From assembly GCF_000807775.2 (NCBI RefSeq), contig NZ_CP047385.1, positions 2,170,001 to 2,234,000 of the forward strand: a stretch of DNA of 64,000 nucleotides, written 5' to 3'. Shown piece by piece: positions 18,693 to 27,400 of this stretch. How positions within the stretch are numbered: the first letter of the stretch is position 1; every line of letters starts with the position of its first letter. Under the pieces are notes generated by a model that worked only from the letters and a program-made list of their open reading frames with translations, did not search any database and was not told the DNA's origin. The position numbers and the translations under genes are program-made. This DNA is from Pandoraea fibrosis (GTDB lineage: Bacteria; Pseudomonadota; Gammaproteobacteria; Burkholderiales; Burkholderiaceae).

Positions 18693-19123
18693 TGAGCGGC
18701 GCGCGCGCCGTGTACTTCGGCGAGACGCCGCAGCCATCCCCGGTGTCTCGGACACGGGCGGCCTTCAGCCGGCACCCCCATGCCGCAGCGGATTTTACCG
18801 AGTTTCTTTCCGCGCCTTCAAAACCCTTCCGGAGGACGTCAAAGCGATCGCAGTCATGCGTGCAGCGCATCAATGGTGTCCGATTTTGCGCAATTCTTTC
18901 GGTTTCCGAAGCGAGCGCTCGCTTATACGCACGTTTGAAGTGCTCGAAAAGTACCATAATGCCCGCTGTCACGGGGTTCGCGCTCACTCACTTGTGACGC
19001 ACTTGTGATGTGAGTACCCACCGCCCTAGCGTTGCGGGCGCCGAAACATGCGTCGTGCGGGGGGCGGGCAGAAATAGTGAAGATGTGAAGCAGTGAGGGA
19101 GAATAACCACAGGTTCTCAAGGG
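18693..19123. other. Intergenic region upstream of the GntR gene
   Basis: About 430 nt with no credible gene; the short frames here have no ribosome site or family resemblance. Its main structure is the palindrome at 18909-18924. The remainder shows nothing I can name. Confidence 0.5.
18909..18924. repeat. 16-bp perfect palindrome, candidate operator
   Basis: AAGCGAGCGCTCGCTT is perfectly self-complementary with no spacer. It lies about 215 nt upstream of the GntR start. A zero-spacer palindrome fits a dimeric regulator site better than a terminator, since no U-tract follows. Confidence 0.5.
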
Positions 19124-19402
19124 TTATAGATCGGCATCGAGTTTCTTCTCAACGCACCAGATGCCACGTTCCCCGGTGGGTTTGAGTCGCCAGTGTTTGG
19201 CAGGAAGCTGCGTGCCGGCCACGGTCCGGTATGGCGCGACATCCAGTGTCAGCGAACCATCGGCGAAAGACTGATAGTGGCCGACGCTACCTGCGCCATC
19301 GCTGAATTCCAGAATGACATCGCCTGCCGGCGCCTTCGGCCCGTCGAGTGCTGTCAGTCTTGCCCCAGGGTAGAGATGGGTGTGGTGCACGTGAAATCGC
19401 AT
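19124..19402 (-). CDS. Small unknown protein
   Basis: A 92-residue protein starting MRFHVHHTHLYPGARLTALDGP, with a mostly beta-strand pattern (GDVILEFSDGAGSVGHYQSF, then GSLTLDVAPYRTVAG). I do not recognise a family. It has no signal peptide, and the only Cys is near the C-terminus (IWCVEKKL). It is divergent from a DUF4148 gene across an AT-rich 143-nt gap, which supports a real promoter. His residues cluster at the N-terminus (HVHHTH), possibly metal-binding; this is only suggestive. Confidence 0.6.
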   Translation of the reverse strand: MRFHVHHTHLYPGARLTALDGPKAPAGDVILEFSDGAGSVGHYQSFADGSLTLDVAPYRTVAGTQLPAKHWRLKPTGERGIWCVEKKLDADL

Positions 19403-19545
19403 TCGCCCCTCTTGAGATCAATTATTGTTGATTTAGAAATAAACGATTATAAATCTTCGTATTTATTATCAAAGTGCGCACTAATAGACTGTAACTGTCG
19501 ACGATGAATCAAGCATCGCCCCCTTCAATAGACAGGAGAAAGACC

Positions 19546-19854
19546 ATGAAGCGCACACTTATTACCTCTGCTCTGATTTCCGCCATGCTGGCCGTGTCGG
19601 CCGGTTCGGCCTTTGCCAGCGATGCTTTCGACGGCCCGTCGGAGTTTTCGTGGGTGCCGCAAACCAGCGTGCTCACCCGTGCTCAGGTACGTGAAGAACT
19701 GATTCAAGCCCAGAAGGCGGGTCTCGTCGTTCAACACGATACCGTGTATCCGAAGGCAGCGCCCAGCGCCCAACCGGCAACGCCCGCCGCGCCGGTGACG
19801 GCCGGCTCGGTCGGTGGCCTGCAACGCGCCGGCACGACCTACTTCGGTAACTAA
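19546..19854 (+). CDS. DUF4148-type small exported protein
   Basis: A 102-residue protein with a signal peptide (MKRTLITSALISAMLAVSAGSAFA, cut near residue 24). The short mature part has the DUF4148 core LTRAQVREELIQAQKAG and an Ala/Pro-rich linker before ATTYFGN. The ATG at 19546 has ACAGGAGA 6 nt upstream, which decides it over the earlier in-frame ATG. Such proteins are numerous in Burkholderiales and have no known function; they are periplasmic. Confidence 0.9.
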   Translation: MKRTLITSALISAMLAVSAGSAFASDAFDGPSEFSWVPQTSVLTRAQVREELIQAQKAGLVVQHDTVYPKAAPSAQPATPAAPVTAGSVGGLQRAGTTYFGN

Positions 19855-20184
19855 GCCTCACCACGGCACGCGTGGCCGCCCCGGATTGCCGGGCGCCACC
19901 GCGTGCCGCTTGCATTGCGGCGTTGACGTTCCTTTCGGGAACGCCGACGCCGGAGTCCAGACCGTTTGACATCTCATCGCGATCTCTCGGCATCGTTCGC
20001 GATCCCGAAGGGAACGCCGCTGATCTTCTGCTGGCTCCTGTCGCTGTGCGTGGTTTCATGCACAGGACTTTCCCGTCGCGCTTGCGGCGGGCTTTTTGCG
20101 TGGCCCTCATGAGGGAAGACAGCGTGGCACAATCGACCCATTCTGTTTTGTGCCACTTCGCGTGCTACGGCACGCCTCTCTCCC
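19855..20184. other. Intergenic region
   Basis: A 330-nt gap between the DUF4148 gene and the alpha/beta hydrolase. The reading frame of the downstream gene's neighbours runs through it, but no start, ribosome site or family signal supports a gene. GCGCTTGCGGCGGGCTTTTTGCG near 20077-20099 could be a weak terminator; otherwise nothing is seen. Confidence 0.4.
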
Positions 20185-21294
20185 ATGACGTCATTGCTTC
20201 GCCAGTGCATGCGCCGTGTGTCGCAACAAACCGTTGCAACGCTACGTGCAGGTGCCTTCGTCAGCCTCATCTCCCTTGGGGTTTCGAACGCCGCCCTGAT
20301 CGCCGCGCCCGCGCGCGCCGCAGACCCCGCATCGGACAACGCCCAAAGCAATGCCGGTCCGGCCTACGGTCCCGAGTTGCAGGGCTTCGACTATCCCTAT
20401 CCGGTCAACCGGTTCGACTTCACGTCGCAGCGCCTGCCGCTGCATATGGCGTATCTCGATGTGAAACCCGCGCAGGCCAACGGACGAACCGTCGTGCTGC
20501 TGCACGGCAAGAATTTCTGTGCCGCGACCTGGCGAGAGACCATCGATACGTTGGCCGGGGCGGGCTATCGCGTGATTGCGCCGGATCAGATCGGCTTCTG
20601 CAAGTCGAGCAAGCCGGCTCAGTATCAATACAGCTTCCAGCAACTCGCCAACAACACGCATGCGCTGCTGGCTTCGCTGGGCATCAAGACAGCGACCATC
20701 GTGGGCCATTCGACGGGCGGCATGCTGGCCGTGCGCTATGCGCTGATGTATCCGAACGAGACGCAGCAACTCGTGCTCGTCAATCCGATCGGTCTGGAAG
20801 ACTGGAAGGCATTGGGCGTGCCGTCGAAGACGGTGGACGAATGGTATGACCGCGAGCTGCGCACCACGGCGGCGGGCATTCGCCGTTACGAGCAGGCCAC
20901 GTACTACGCCGGACAATGGAGTGATCGCTACGAACCGTGGGTGCAGATGCTGGCGGGAATGTATCGAGGACAGGGCAAGCGCATCGTTGCGTGGAACTCG
21001 GCGTTGCTCTACGACATGATCTATACGCAACCGGTGGTGTACGAACTGGGTTTGATTCGCGTGCCGACGCTGTTGCTCATCGGTGATAAGGACACGACCG
21101 CCATCGGCAAGGATTTTTCTCCGCCGGAAGTGCAGGCCCGGATTGGACACTACCCCGCGCTCGCGAAGGCGACGCAAGCCGCCATTCCCGGCGCGACGCT
21201 CGTGGAGTTCCCAGAACTGGGTCACGCGCCGCAAATGCAGGATCCGGCGACGTTCCACAAAGCGCTGCTCAGCGGTCTGGCGGCGCTGCACTAA
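20185..21294 (+). CDS. Exported alpha/beta hydrolase
   Basis: A 369-residue hydrolase with an N-terminal export signal (hydrophobic run near 20-45, cut near APARAADP). The oxyanion motif is VLLHGKNFCAATW, the nucleophile elbow GHSTGG, the acid candidate Asp in LIGDKDTTAIGKD, and the base His in PELGHAPQMQ. The VIAPDQIGFCKSSKP segment resembles epoxide-hydrolase/haloperoxidase relatives. It probably acts in the periplasm on an ester or related bond; the substrate is unknown. It is a single gene convergent with the GNAT gene. Confidence 0.88.
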   Translation: MTSLLRQCMRRVSQQTVATLRAGAFVSLISLGVSNAALIAAPARAADPASDNAQSNAGPAYGPELQGFDYPYPVNRFDFTSQRLPLHMAYLDVKPAQANGRTVVLLHGKNFCAATWRETIDTLAGAGYRVIAPDQIGFCKSSKPAQYQYSFQQLANNTHALLASLGIKTATIVGHSTGGMLAVRYALMYPNETQQLVLVNPIGLEDWKALGVPSKTVDEWYDRELRTTAAGIRRYEQATYYAGQWSDRYEPWVQMLAGMYRGQGKRIVAWNSALLYDMIYTQPVVYELGLIRVPTLLLIGDKDTTAIGKDFSPPEVQARIGHYPALAKATQAAIPGATLVEFPELGHAPQMQDPATFHKALLSGLAALH

Positions 21295-21382
21295 GCGGTC
21301 ATTCAGGCCGCCGTGGTGGATGCCGCGCCACGCGCATTGGCGTTACGCCACGTTTCGCCGCGCGTGGGGCGTCGCGGACGCG

Positions 21383-21946
21383 TCAGAGGTGCTTGTAGTA
21401 GAACGTGGTGGCGCAGAACGCACCGTCGGGCATGAGCGCGAATTTCGGCACATCGCCCGCGCGCTGCCAGCCGCTGCGCTGGTAAAGCCGTTCGGCATCG
21501 CCGCCGGTCACGGTGTCGAGGACCAGCACATGACGGCCTTCGTCGCGCGCCACGTCGTCGATGGCTGCCATCAACCGCTGTGCAACGCCCTGACGCCGCG
21601 CCGAACGCTGCACGAGCATCTTTGCCACGTCTGCGCGATGCGGCTGGTTCTCGGGCAGATCGAGAACCAGTTGTACCGTGCCGACGATATCGCCATCGTT
21701 CGCCTCCTCATCCGACACACCCGATGCACGCCGGCGCGCTACGAGCAGCGCGCGCTCACCACGCGCCACGCTGTCGGCCACCTTGCGCCAGAACGCGGCG
21801 GCGCGCTCGCGCGTGAGCGGCAGCATGAAGCTCACCGATGCGCCGCCTTCCACGCAATCGATGAGCACATCGGTGAGTGCTTCGACGGCCGCGAGGGCTT
21901 GCGTGCCGTCGAGTCGTTGCAGGGCGATGGACGACGAAGCTGACAT
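21383..21946 (-). CDS. GNAT-family N-acetyltransferase
   Basis: A 187-residue acetyltransferase. The acetyl-CoA loop is VQRSARRQGVAQRLMAAIDDVA, followed by VLDTVTGGDAERLYQRSGWQRAGDVPKFAL, the family's C-terminal signature. The start is ATG at 21946, sharing a base with the regulator's stop, or GTG one codon earlier. It is the second gene of a regulator-acetyltransferase operon; the regulator has a cupin sensor. The substrate is unknown; small amines or antibiotics are typical of the family. Confidence 0.88.
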   Translation of the reverse strand: MSASSSIALQRLDGTQALAAVEALTDVLIDCVEGGASVSFMLPLTRERAAAFWRKVADSVARGERALLVARRRASGVSDEEANDGDIVGTVQLVLDLPENQPHRADVAKMLVQRSARRQGVAQRLMAAIDDVARDEGRHVLVLDTVTGGDAERLYQRSGWQRAGDVPKFALMPDGAFCATTFYYKHL

Positions 21947-22536
21947 CACTGAGATCTCCTTGGCGCAACGAACGGCAACGTGACGAGCCCGACGAGATAA
22001 TGCGCGCTCACCGACGTCGGGTTATGGAAGCCGATCGGTTGATCGAGCCGCATGGCCAGACAATCGCCGGTATCGAGCCGCCATGTGGCGTCGCCCAGCG
22101 TGATTTCGATGGTGCCGTCGATCATCCAGATCTGCTGCCAGACTTCGTTGTCCCGTGCGCCGGTGTCGTAGGCGACGCGCTCGCCTGCCGGGAATTGCAC
22201 TTCGACGAATTGCAGCGGCGACGGTTGCGCCGGCGAAAGATTGCGTCTCACGTAACCCGAATCCGGATCGGTCCACACCGGCTGATCGGCGTGGCGCGCG
22301 AGTGGCGAGGGCGGTGCGTCTTCCGGCGTGTGAGTATCGAACAGCGAGGCGAGCGTGACATCGAGCGCGGTGGCAAGCTTGTCGAGCACATTGGCCGTCG
22401 GGCTGGTCTGCGCACGCTCGATGAGCGAGATGCTCGAACGGCTGACGCCGCTGCGCTCGGCCAGAGTGTCGAGGGAATAGCCGCGCTCGCTGCGCAGATC
22501 GCGCACACGGCGGGCGATGCGTTCGTTGATATCCAT
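21946..22536 (-). CDS. XRE-cupin transcriptional regulator
   Basis: A 196-residue regulator. The helix-turn-helix is at about 5-62 (VRDLRSERGYSLDTLAERSGVSRSSISLIERAQTSPTANVLDKLATALDVTLASLF). A C-terminal cupin domain follows (VWQQIWMIDGTIEITLGDATWRLDTGDCLAMRLDQPIGFHNP). This architecture belongs to small-molecule-responsive repressors. The gene lies just behind a 22-bp perfect palindrome that also faces the divergent PAT-like gene. It probably represses itself, the GNAT gene and the divergent acetyltransferase. Confidence 0.92.
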   Translation of the reverse strand: MDINERIARRVRDLRSERGYSLDTLAERSGVSRSSISLIERAQTSPTANVLDKLATALDVTLASLFDTHTPEDAPPSPLARHADQPVWTDPDSGYVRRNLSPAQPSPLQFVEVQFPAGERVAYDTGARDNEVWQQIWMIDGTIEITLGDATWRLDTGDCLAMRLDQPIGFHNPTSVSAHYLVGLVTLPFVAPRRSQ

Positions 22537-22547
22537 GTCGTCCAGTC

Positions 22548-22569
22548 TACTGGAAATTAATTTCCAGTA
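22548..22569. promoter_or_regulatory. 22-bp perfect palindrome, candidate XRE operator
   Basis: The arm TACTGGAAATT is followed directly by its exact mirror AATTTCCAGTA. It sits 12 nt upstream of the regulator start and 58 nt before the divergent acetyltransferase, in a 91-nt AT-rich gap. No U-tract follows, so it is an operator rather than a terminator. Confidence 0.8.
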
Positions 22570-22627
22570 AAATAGATAACATCGTTCACACCGTCATCCA
22601 CGCTTCTTTGCTTGCGGGACCCACCAA

Positions 22628-23131
22628 ATGACTTCCTCGTTCATTGTTCGCGATGCTACCGACGCCGACCTCGCCGCCATTCGCGACATTTATAACGATG
22701 CCGTCGAGCACACGACCGCCATCTGGAACGACGTGCTCGTGGACATCGACAATCGGCGCGAGTGGTTAGCGGCACGCGTCGCGCGTGGATTTCCGGTGAT
22801 CGTGGCCGAGCGCGACGGCAAGGTCGCCGGGTATGCCTCGTTCGGCGACTGGCGCGCCTTCGACGGCTATCGCCATACCGTCGAGCATTCGATTTATGTC
22901 GACAAGCACACGCGTGGCGGCGGCATAGGCGAGACACTCATGCGCGCACTGATCGAACGTGCACGCGCGCTTGGCATTCACGTGATGATCGCGAGCATCG
23001 AAGCGCAGAACGCGCCGTCGATTCGTCTGCACGAAAAGCTTGGCTTCCGCATGGTCGGCACGTTCAAAGAAGTCGGCACGAAGTTCGGCCGCTGGCTCGA
23101 CCTGACGTGCATGGAACTGCATATCGATTGA
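22628..23131 (+). CDS. Phosphinothricin/methionine-sulfone acetyltransferase-like GNAT
   Basis: A 167-residue acetyltransferase of the PAT/MnaT group. Seen are RDATDADLAAIRDIYNDAVEHTTA at the start, GYASFGDWRAFDGYRHTVEHSIYV (the family's substrate region), the acetyl-CoA loop DKHTRGGGIGETLMRALIERA, and the C-terminal LHEKLGFRMVGTFKEVGTKFGRWLDL. Relatives acetylate phosphinothricin, methionine sulfone or sulfoximine. It is divergent from the XRE-cupin regulator and shares its palindromic operator, hinting at induction by the toxic substrate. Length is normal. Confidence 0.9.
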   Translation: MTSSFIVRDATDADLAAIRDIYNDAVEHTTAIWNDVLVDIDNRREWLAARVARGFPVIVAERDGKVAGYASFGDWRAFDGYRHTVEHSIYVDKHTRGGGIGETLMRALIERARALGIHVMIASIEAQNAPSIRLHEKLGFRMVGTFKEVGTKFGRWLDLTCMELHID

Positions 23132-23605
23132 ATGGATTGAACGGATTGAACGGAGCCGAACGCTCGGAAGATTGGGTGTGCAGACACAAAAAAAGCCGCA
23201 CTGCACCATCCATTCGATGCCGCTATGTCTCGTCCGATATAGCGGCATTTCTCATCGGGAATGGGCGGTATCACGCGATTCGAATATCGCCCGCTCTCCC
23301 CCGCTAAGTCGTGTGCAATGCGCGACATTTTGCGGATTTTCTCCCGCATTTGCGGCATGAACGACCTTGTCATTCCCATCATGGCCGTGTAGCCTTGGCA
23401 CGTCCGGTGTCACTCATGAAGCGTGTTCGCATAGAACTTCACGAGCGCATCACGGCAGGTGAATGTCACGCATTGTGAACATGCATCGTGGGTCGATGAC
23501 GAGAAGTCCGACGTTGCGGCCCCGTGAGCGTTGCAGTGCCGTCTTGTAGTTCGCGAGCTTTGTGATCGTGATACGTCCCCCCAAAACAAGACGGACGGAA
23601 CGCTT
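23132..23605. other. Intergenic region before the molybdenum hydroxylase
   Basis: About 470 nt without a convincing gene. The start holds a short tandem repeat of GAACGGATT-like units (near 23130-23152). A hairpin with 8-bp arms GCCGCTAT/ATAGCGGC (23219-23226 with 23239-23246) then leads into ATTTCT, a weak terminator for the acetyltransferase. The rest probably contains the promoter of the downstream operon, but no clear -35/-10 pair was found. Confidence 0.45.
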
Positions 23606-26600
23606 ATGCCGCGCCTGCCAAGAAAACACTGTCCTCCTGCGGCTGTGTCGAGCGATGACGCTCGTCCTGACGCCGCTTGCGAATTTCCCGAATCCTCCCA
23701 GTCTTCCCGAACGCAGAGTCCCGATGCGGCGCCCGGCTTCGCGATGTCGCGTCGCGGGTTCCTCAAGGCGTCGGTCATCGCGGGCATCTCCGTGTACATC
23801 GCGCCGTTGGGCAGCCGTGCATTTGCCGCGCTGTTCGAGGACAAGAACCTCACGCCCGTCGCGTGGGACGCCGCCAAGGGGCAAGCCAAATTCCGCATCG
23901 ACGGCACCGCCAAGGTGACCGGCGCCAAGATCTTTGCGCGCGACGTGCGCTCGCGCGACATGCCGGGCTGGCCCGCCCAGCAGGCCCACGCGTTTGTGTT
24001 GCGTGTGACGCGTGCGGATCGCCCATACCTCGGTTTCGATCTCTCGCGTCTGGATGACGATCTGCAACCGGATCGCGTGGTGACCGCCGACGATCTCGCG
24101 CGCGACGGTGTGGCATTCCCCGAGTTCTACGGCGACGACATGTTGCTGCCCGCAGGCAAGACGCCGGCGTATCTCGGCCATGCGGTGGCGATCCTGATCT
24201 ATCGCGATTTCGCGCGCTTCCGTTTCGCCAAGGACAAGCTCAAGTTCCACGACGAGATCATTCGCTACGGCGACGTGACGGGGCCGCTCGAGCGTGACCC
24301 GTGGGGTAGCTTCCGTTATGTGCGCGTGGGGGGCAAAACGGCCTACGACGACGACGTCTATTCGAGTCTGAAGGACGCGCCGATCTTCCCGAGCATGATG
24401 CGCAAGCACCTGCCTGTCTGGCCCGATGGCAACGACCACGGCAAGCTCGACGAGCAAGGCATGGCGTATGCCGGCAAGATCGGGGCGTCGCTCGCGCAGC
24501 CGCCCGCGAACTGGCTGGTGATGTCGCGCGAGTACCGCACGCAGTCGGTCGATACGGCGGCACTCGAGCCGGATAACGCCAACTGCTGGTACGACGCCGG
24601 CACGCAAACGCTGCACATGGTCGTGCCCACGCAATCGCCCTCCGAAGTTGCCGAAAACGCAGCGGCGATGGCGGCCAAGGGCCACTTCCCGGTCAAGCGC
24701 CTGATCGTCTACCCGTGCTACACGGTGGGCTATGGCTCGAAGGACCACTACAACATGCCGTTCTACGGGCTGGCCGCTGCGATGTATGGCGATGGCTTGC
24801 CGGTGCGCCTCGCCAACGACCGCTACGAACAGTTCCAGACATCGCTCAAGCGGCACGCGTTCACCATGCGGTATCGCATCGGTGTCGACAAGGAAAGCGG
24901 CTTGCTTCAGGCGTTTACGGCCGACATGGAGTGCAACGGCGGCGGACGGATGAACTTCTCGCCGTCGGTGGCGATGGTGGGGGCGACAGCCGCCCAGTCG
25001 ATCTATTACTTCCCCCAGAGCGATCTGGCGAGCGTGGCGATTGCCTCGCGTGCGATCGACGCCGGTTCGGCGCGCGGTTACGGCACGTTGCAGTCGATGG
25101 CCGCCACCGAAATGATGATCGATGAGATGGCGGCGCAACTGGGCGTCGATGCCATCGATTTCCGTCTCAAGAACGCGCTGCGCTCGGGCATGAAGAACAC
25201 GCAGGGGGCGATCCCGGCGGGGGCGGTGCGCGTAGACGAAGTGCTCGCGCGTGCCAAGGCCCATCCGTTGTGGACGCAGCGCGACAAGAAGAAGGCGGAG
25301 TACGAGGCTGCGCATCCCGGACATCGCTACGGCGTGGGTTTTGCCTGTGTGCAAAAGGACTTCGGCACCGGTGCCGAGACCTCGTTCGCACGCGTCGAAA
25401 TCGATGAGACCGGCAAGATTTCGCTGCATCACACGGCGGCCGAGATCGGCACGGGGGTATCGACGTCGCAGGCGGTCGCTGTGGCGAAATGGCTGGGCAT
25501 GCCTGCTACGGACGTGCACATCGCGATCACCGACTGGCCGGAGCTGCCTGTCGTGACGAGCGGCGATCCGTATCTGATGTCGCAGGCCGATCAGGACAAG
25601 CTGGCGGCGAACCCGCGTTGGTCGCCGGGGTATGCATCGCCATCGAGCGCCACGAATTCGGCGTTCTATTTCACGCACAGCACGCGCGAAGCGGCGCGAT
25701 TGTTGTTCTTGCAGGGCTTGTGGCCGGCGGCGCTGTCGATCTGGCGTCGTGGACTCGGCGGCGGTCAGGCGGCCCCGCTCGTGGTACGCGCGGAAGACGC
25801 CCGCTGGGTCGAGGGCAAGCTCTCGGCCGCCGGGCTCGAAGCGCTGCCATTGCCCATGCTCGCGAAGACGGCACACGAGTTGGGACTGGTGACCGGCGCA
25901 ACGGTGCACGTCTTCAATCGCTGGCAGTGGGCGGAAGCCGATTGGGATCTGGGCGATGGTGTGACGCAGCGGCTGCCGGTCGACGGCATTGCGCTGCGCT
26001 TCGGCAAGGGCGTTGCGAATGGCGCGTCGGCCGCCGGGCAAACGCCTGCCACGCAGACGCCTACGGCGAAAGCGGCTCATCGTAGTGGCAATGCTCCTGC
26101 GAAATCCGCGTCTGCGGCGGCTGCCGCGGCGGGCAAGGGGACAACGGGAACTAAGGGAGCGGCCGACATACAGGTTGCAGCGCCCACACCGGGCACCGGC
26201 TACCGCACGATCGATCGCAAGCGCGTGTATTACCCGCCGGTGCAGCGTAACAACGCGGCGGTGACGTACTACAGCGCGGTAGGCACGCTCGTGGAGTTGT
26301 CGGTGCACGAGGCCACGGGCAAGGTCGAACTGCTCACGCACCATTCCATCATGGAGTGCGGCAACCAGATTTCGCCGCAACTCGTTTCGGGCCAGTTGCA
26401 GGGGGGACTCGCGATGGGCATCGGTCATGCATTGCACGAGTACTTGCCGCTGTATGAAGACGGTCCGGGCAATGGCACGTGGAACTTCAATCGCTATCAC
26501 TTGCCGCGCGCGGTCGACGTCGCGGTGTGGACGCAAACGGGCGAAGTGTTGCCGCCGATCTCCGAGACGGATGTGCCCAAGGGCATCGCAGAAGTGGTGA

Positions 26601-26707
26601 TGATCCCCGTGGTGGGAGCGATTGTGAACGGCCTCGCGCATGCGATCGGCCATCGATTTACGGATTTGCCGGTGACACCGGAGAAGATCCAGGAGGTACT
26701 GGCATGA
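23606..26707 (+). CDS. Molybdopterin subunit of a xanthine/aldehyde-oxidase-type hydroxylase, Tat-exported
   Basis: A 1033-residue large subunit. A twin-arginine motif SRRGFLKAS lies near residues 48-56 with a hydrophobic run after it, so export is folded and Tat-dependent. Family features are GTAKVTGAKIFARD near the start of the mature protein, HHTAAEIGTG, and the catalytic-Glu region PKGIAEVVMIPVVGAIVNG near the C-terminus. It is closest in style to isoquinoline 1-oxidoreductase or membrane-associated aldehyde dehydrogenases that pass electrons to a cytochrome. A low-complexity Ala/Lys/Thr insert near 815-855 (SASAAAAAAGKGTTGTKG) is unusual. The stop overlaps the 2Fe-2S subunit start by 4 nt. 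The substrate is unknown. Confidence 0.92.
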   Translation: MPRLPRKHCPPAAVSSDDARPDAACEFPESSQSSRTQSPDAAPGFAMSRRGFLKASVIAGISVYIAPLGSRAFAALFEDKNLTPVAWDAAKGQAKFRIDGTAKVTGAKIFARDVRSRDMPGWPAQQAHAFVLRVTRADRPYLGFDLSRLDDDLQPDRVVTADDLARDGVAFPEFYGDDMLLPAGKTPAYLGHAVAILIYRDFARFRFAKDKLKFHDEIIRYGDVTGPLERDPWGSFRYVRVGGKTAYDDDVYSSLKDAPIFPSMMRKHLPVWPDGNDHGKLDEQGMAYAGKIGASLAQPPANWLVMSREYRTQSVDTAALEPDNANCWYDAGTQTLHMVVPTQSPSEVAENAAAMAAKGHFPVKRLIVYPCYTVGYGSKDHYNMPFYGLAAAMYGDGLPVRLANDRYEQFQTSLKRHAFTMRYRIGVDKESGLLQAFTADMECNGGGRMNFSPSVAMVGATAAQSIYYFPQSDLASVAIASRAIDAGSARGYGTLQSMAATEMMIDEMAAQLGVDAIDFRLKNALRSGMKNTQGAIPAGAVRVDEVLARAKAHPLWTQRDKKKAEYEAAHPGHRYGVGFACVQKDFGTGAETSFARVEIDETGKISLHHTAAEIGTGVSTSQAVAVAKWLGMPATDVHIAITDWPELPVVTSGDPYLMSQADQDKLAANPRWSPGYASPSSATNSAFYFTHSTREAARLLFLQGLWPAALSIWRRGLGGGQAAPLVVRAEDARWVEGKLSAAGLEALPLPMLAKTAHELGLVTGATVHVFNRWQWAEADWDLGDGVTQRLPVDGIALRFGKGVANGASAAGQTPATQTPTAKAAHRSGNAPAKSASAAAAAAGKGTTGTKGAADIQVAAPTPGTGYRTIDRKRVYYPPVQRNNAAVTYYSAVGTLVELSVHEATGKVELLTHHSIMECGNQISPQLVSGQLQGGLAMGIGHALHEYLPLYEDGPGNGTWNFNRYHLPRAVDVAVWTQTGEVLPPISETDVPKGIAEVVMIPVVGAIVNGLAHAIGHRFTDLPVTPEKIQEVLA

Positions 26708-27375
26708 CGGACGTTTCGAGCGCACCGCAAGCCGCGTCGGACGCCACGGCGACGACGGGCGCGGGACAGAACATGAGCGGCGCGAGCGCTGCATCGGCAG
26801 CACCGGCAGCGTCGGCGAGCGGCAGGCAGCCGTGGGAAACGCTGCCGGTGACCGTGAAGGTCAACGGCGAATCGCATGGGCCGGTGGACGTGCCGGCGGG
26901 GCTGATGATGATCGACTTCCTGCACGAGACGCTGGGACTCACGGGGTCGCGTCTGGGCTGCGGGCAGGGCATCTGCCACGCGTGCGTGGTGATCGTCGAT
27001 CACGCAGACGGCAGCAGCGAGACCGTGCGTACCTGTATCACCGGCGCGAATTACTTCGACGGCAAGACCGTTCGCACGGTGGAAGGGCATGCGGTGCGCG
27101 ATGCCGACGGCAAGCTCACGCTCGCGCCGATCCAGCAGGCGTTTCTCGATCACTTCAGCTTCCAGTGCGGCTACTGCACGCCGGGCTTCGTGAATGCGGC
27201 GACGGTGTTGATCGAGGGGCTCAAGCGCAATCCGGTCGCGCGCGCCGATCTCGAGGCCGCGATCACGGCGGGGCTGAACGATCAGATTTGCCGGTGTACG
27301 GGTTATGTGCGCTACTACGAGGCCGTGCGTGACGTCATCTTGAAGACGCCCGGTTGTCTCAAGGATGCGAAATGA
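26704..27375 (+). CDS. 2Fe-2S subunit of the molybdenum hydroxylase
   Basis: A 223-residue small subunit with a non-conserved Ala/Ser/Thr-rich N-terminal extension of about 45 residues. The plant-type ferredoxin domain has the Cys motif GCGQGICHAC with a fourth Cys in RTCITG. The second, all-helical 2Fe-2S domain has FQCGYCTPGF and CRCTGY. It carries electrons from the Mo centre towards the cytochrome encoded next. It has no signal of its own and is probably co-exported with the Tat-bearing large subunit. The start forms ATGA with the upstream stop. Confidence 0.95.
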   Translation: MTDVSSAPQAASDATATTGAGQNMSGASAASAAPAASASGRQPWETLPVTVKVNGESHGPVDVPAGLMMIDFLHETLGLTGSRLGCGQGICHACVVIVDHADGSSETVRTCITGANYFDGKTVRTVEGHAVRDADGKLTLAPIQQAFLDHFSFQCGYCTPGFVNAATVLIEGLKRNPVARADLEAAITAGLNDQICRCTGYVRYYEAVRDVILKTPGCLKDAK

Positions 27376-27400
27376 AGGACGCGAAATGAGGGGATATGCC

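Noticed and set aside
23450..26803. A 1117-codon open frame on the minus strand opposite the Mo subunit gene
   Set aside because: It is Arg/His-rich, has no family features and mirrors a well-conserved gene; long antisense frames are expected in GC-rich DNA.
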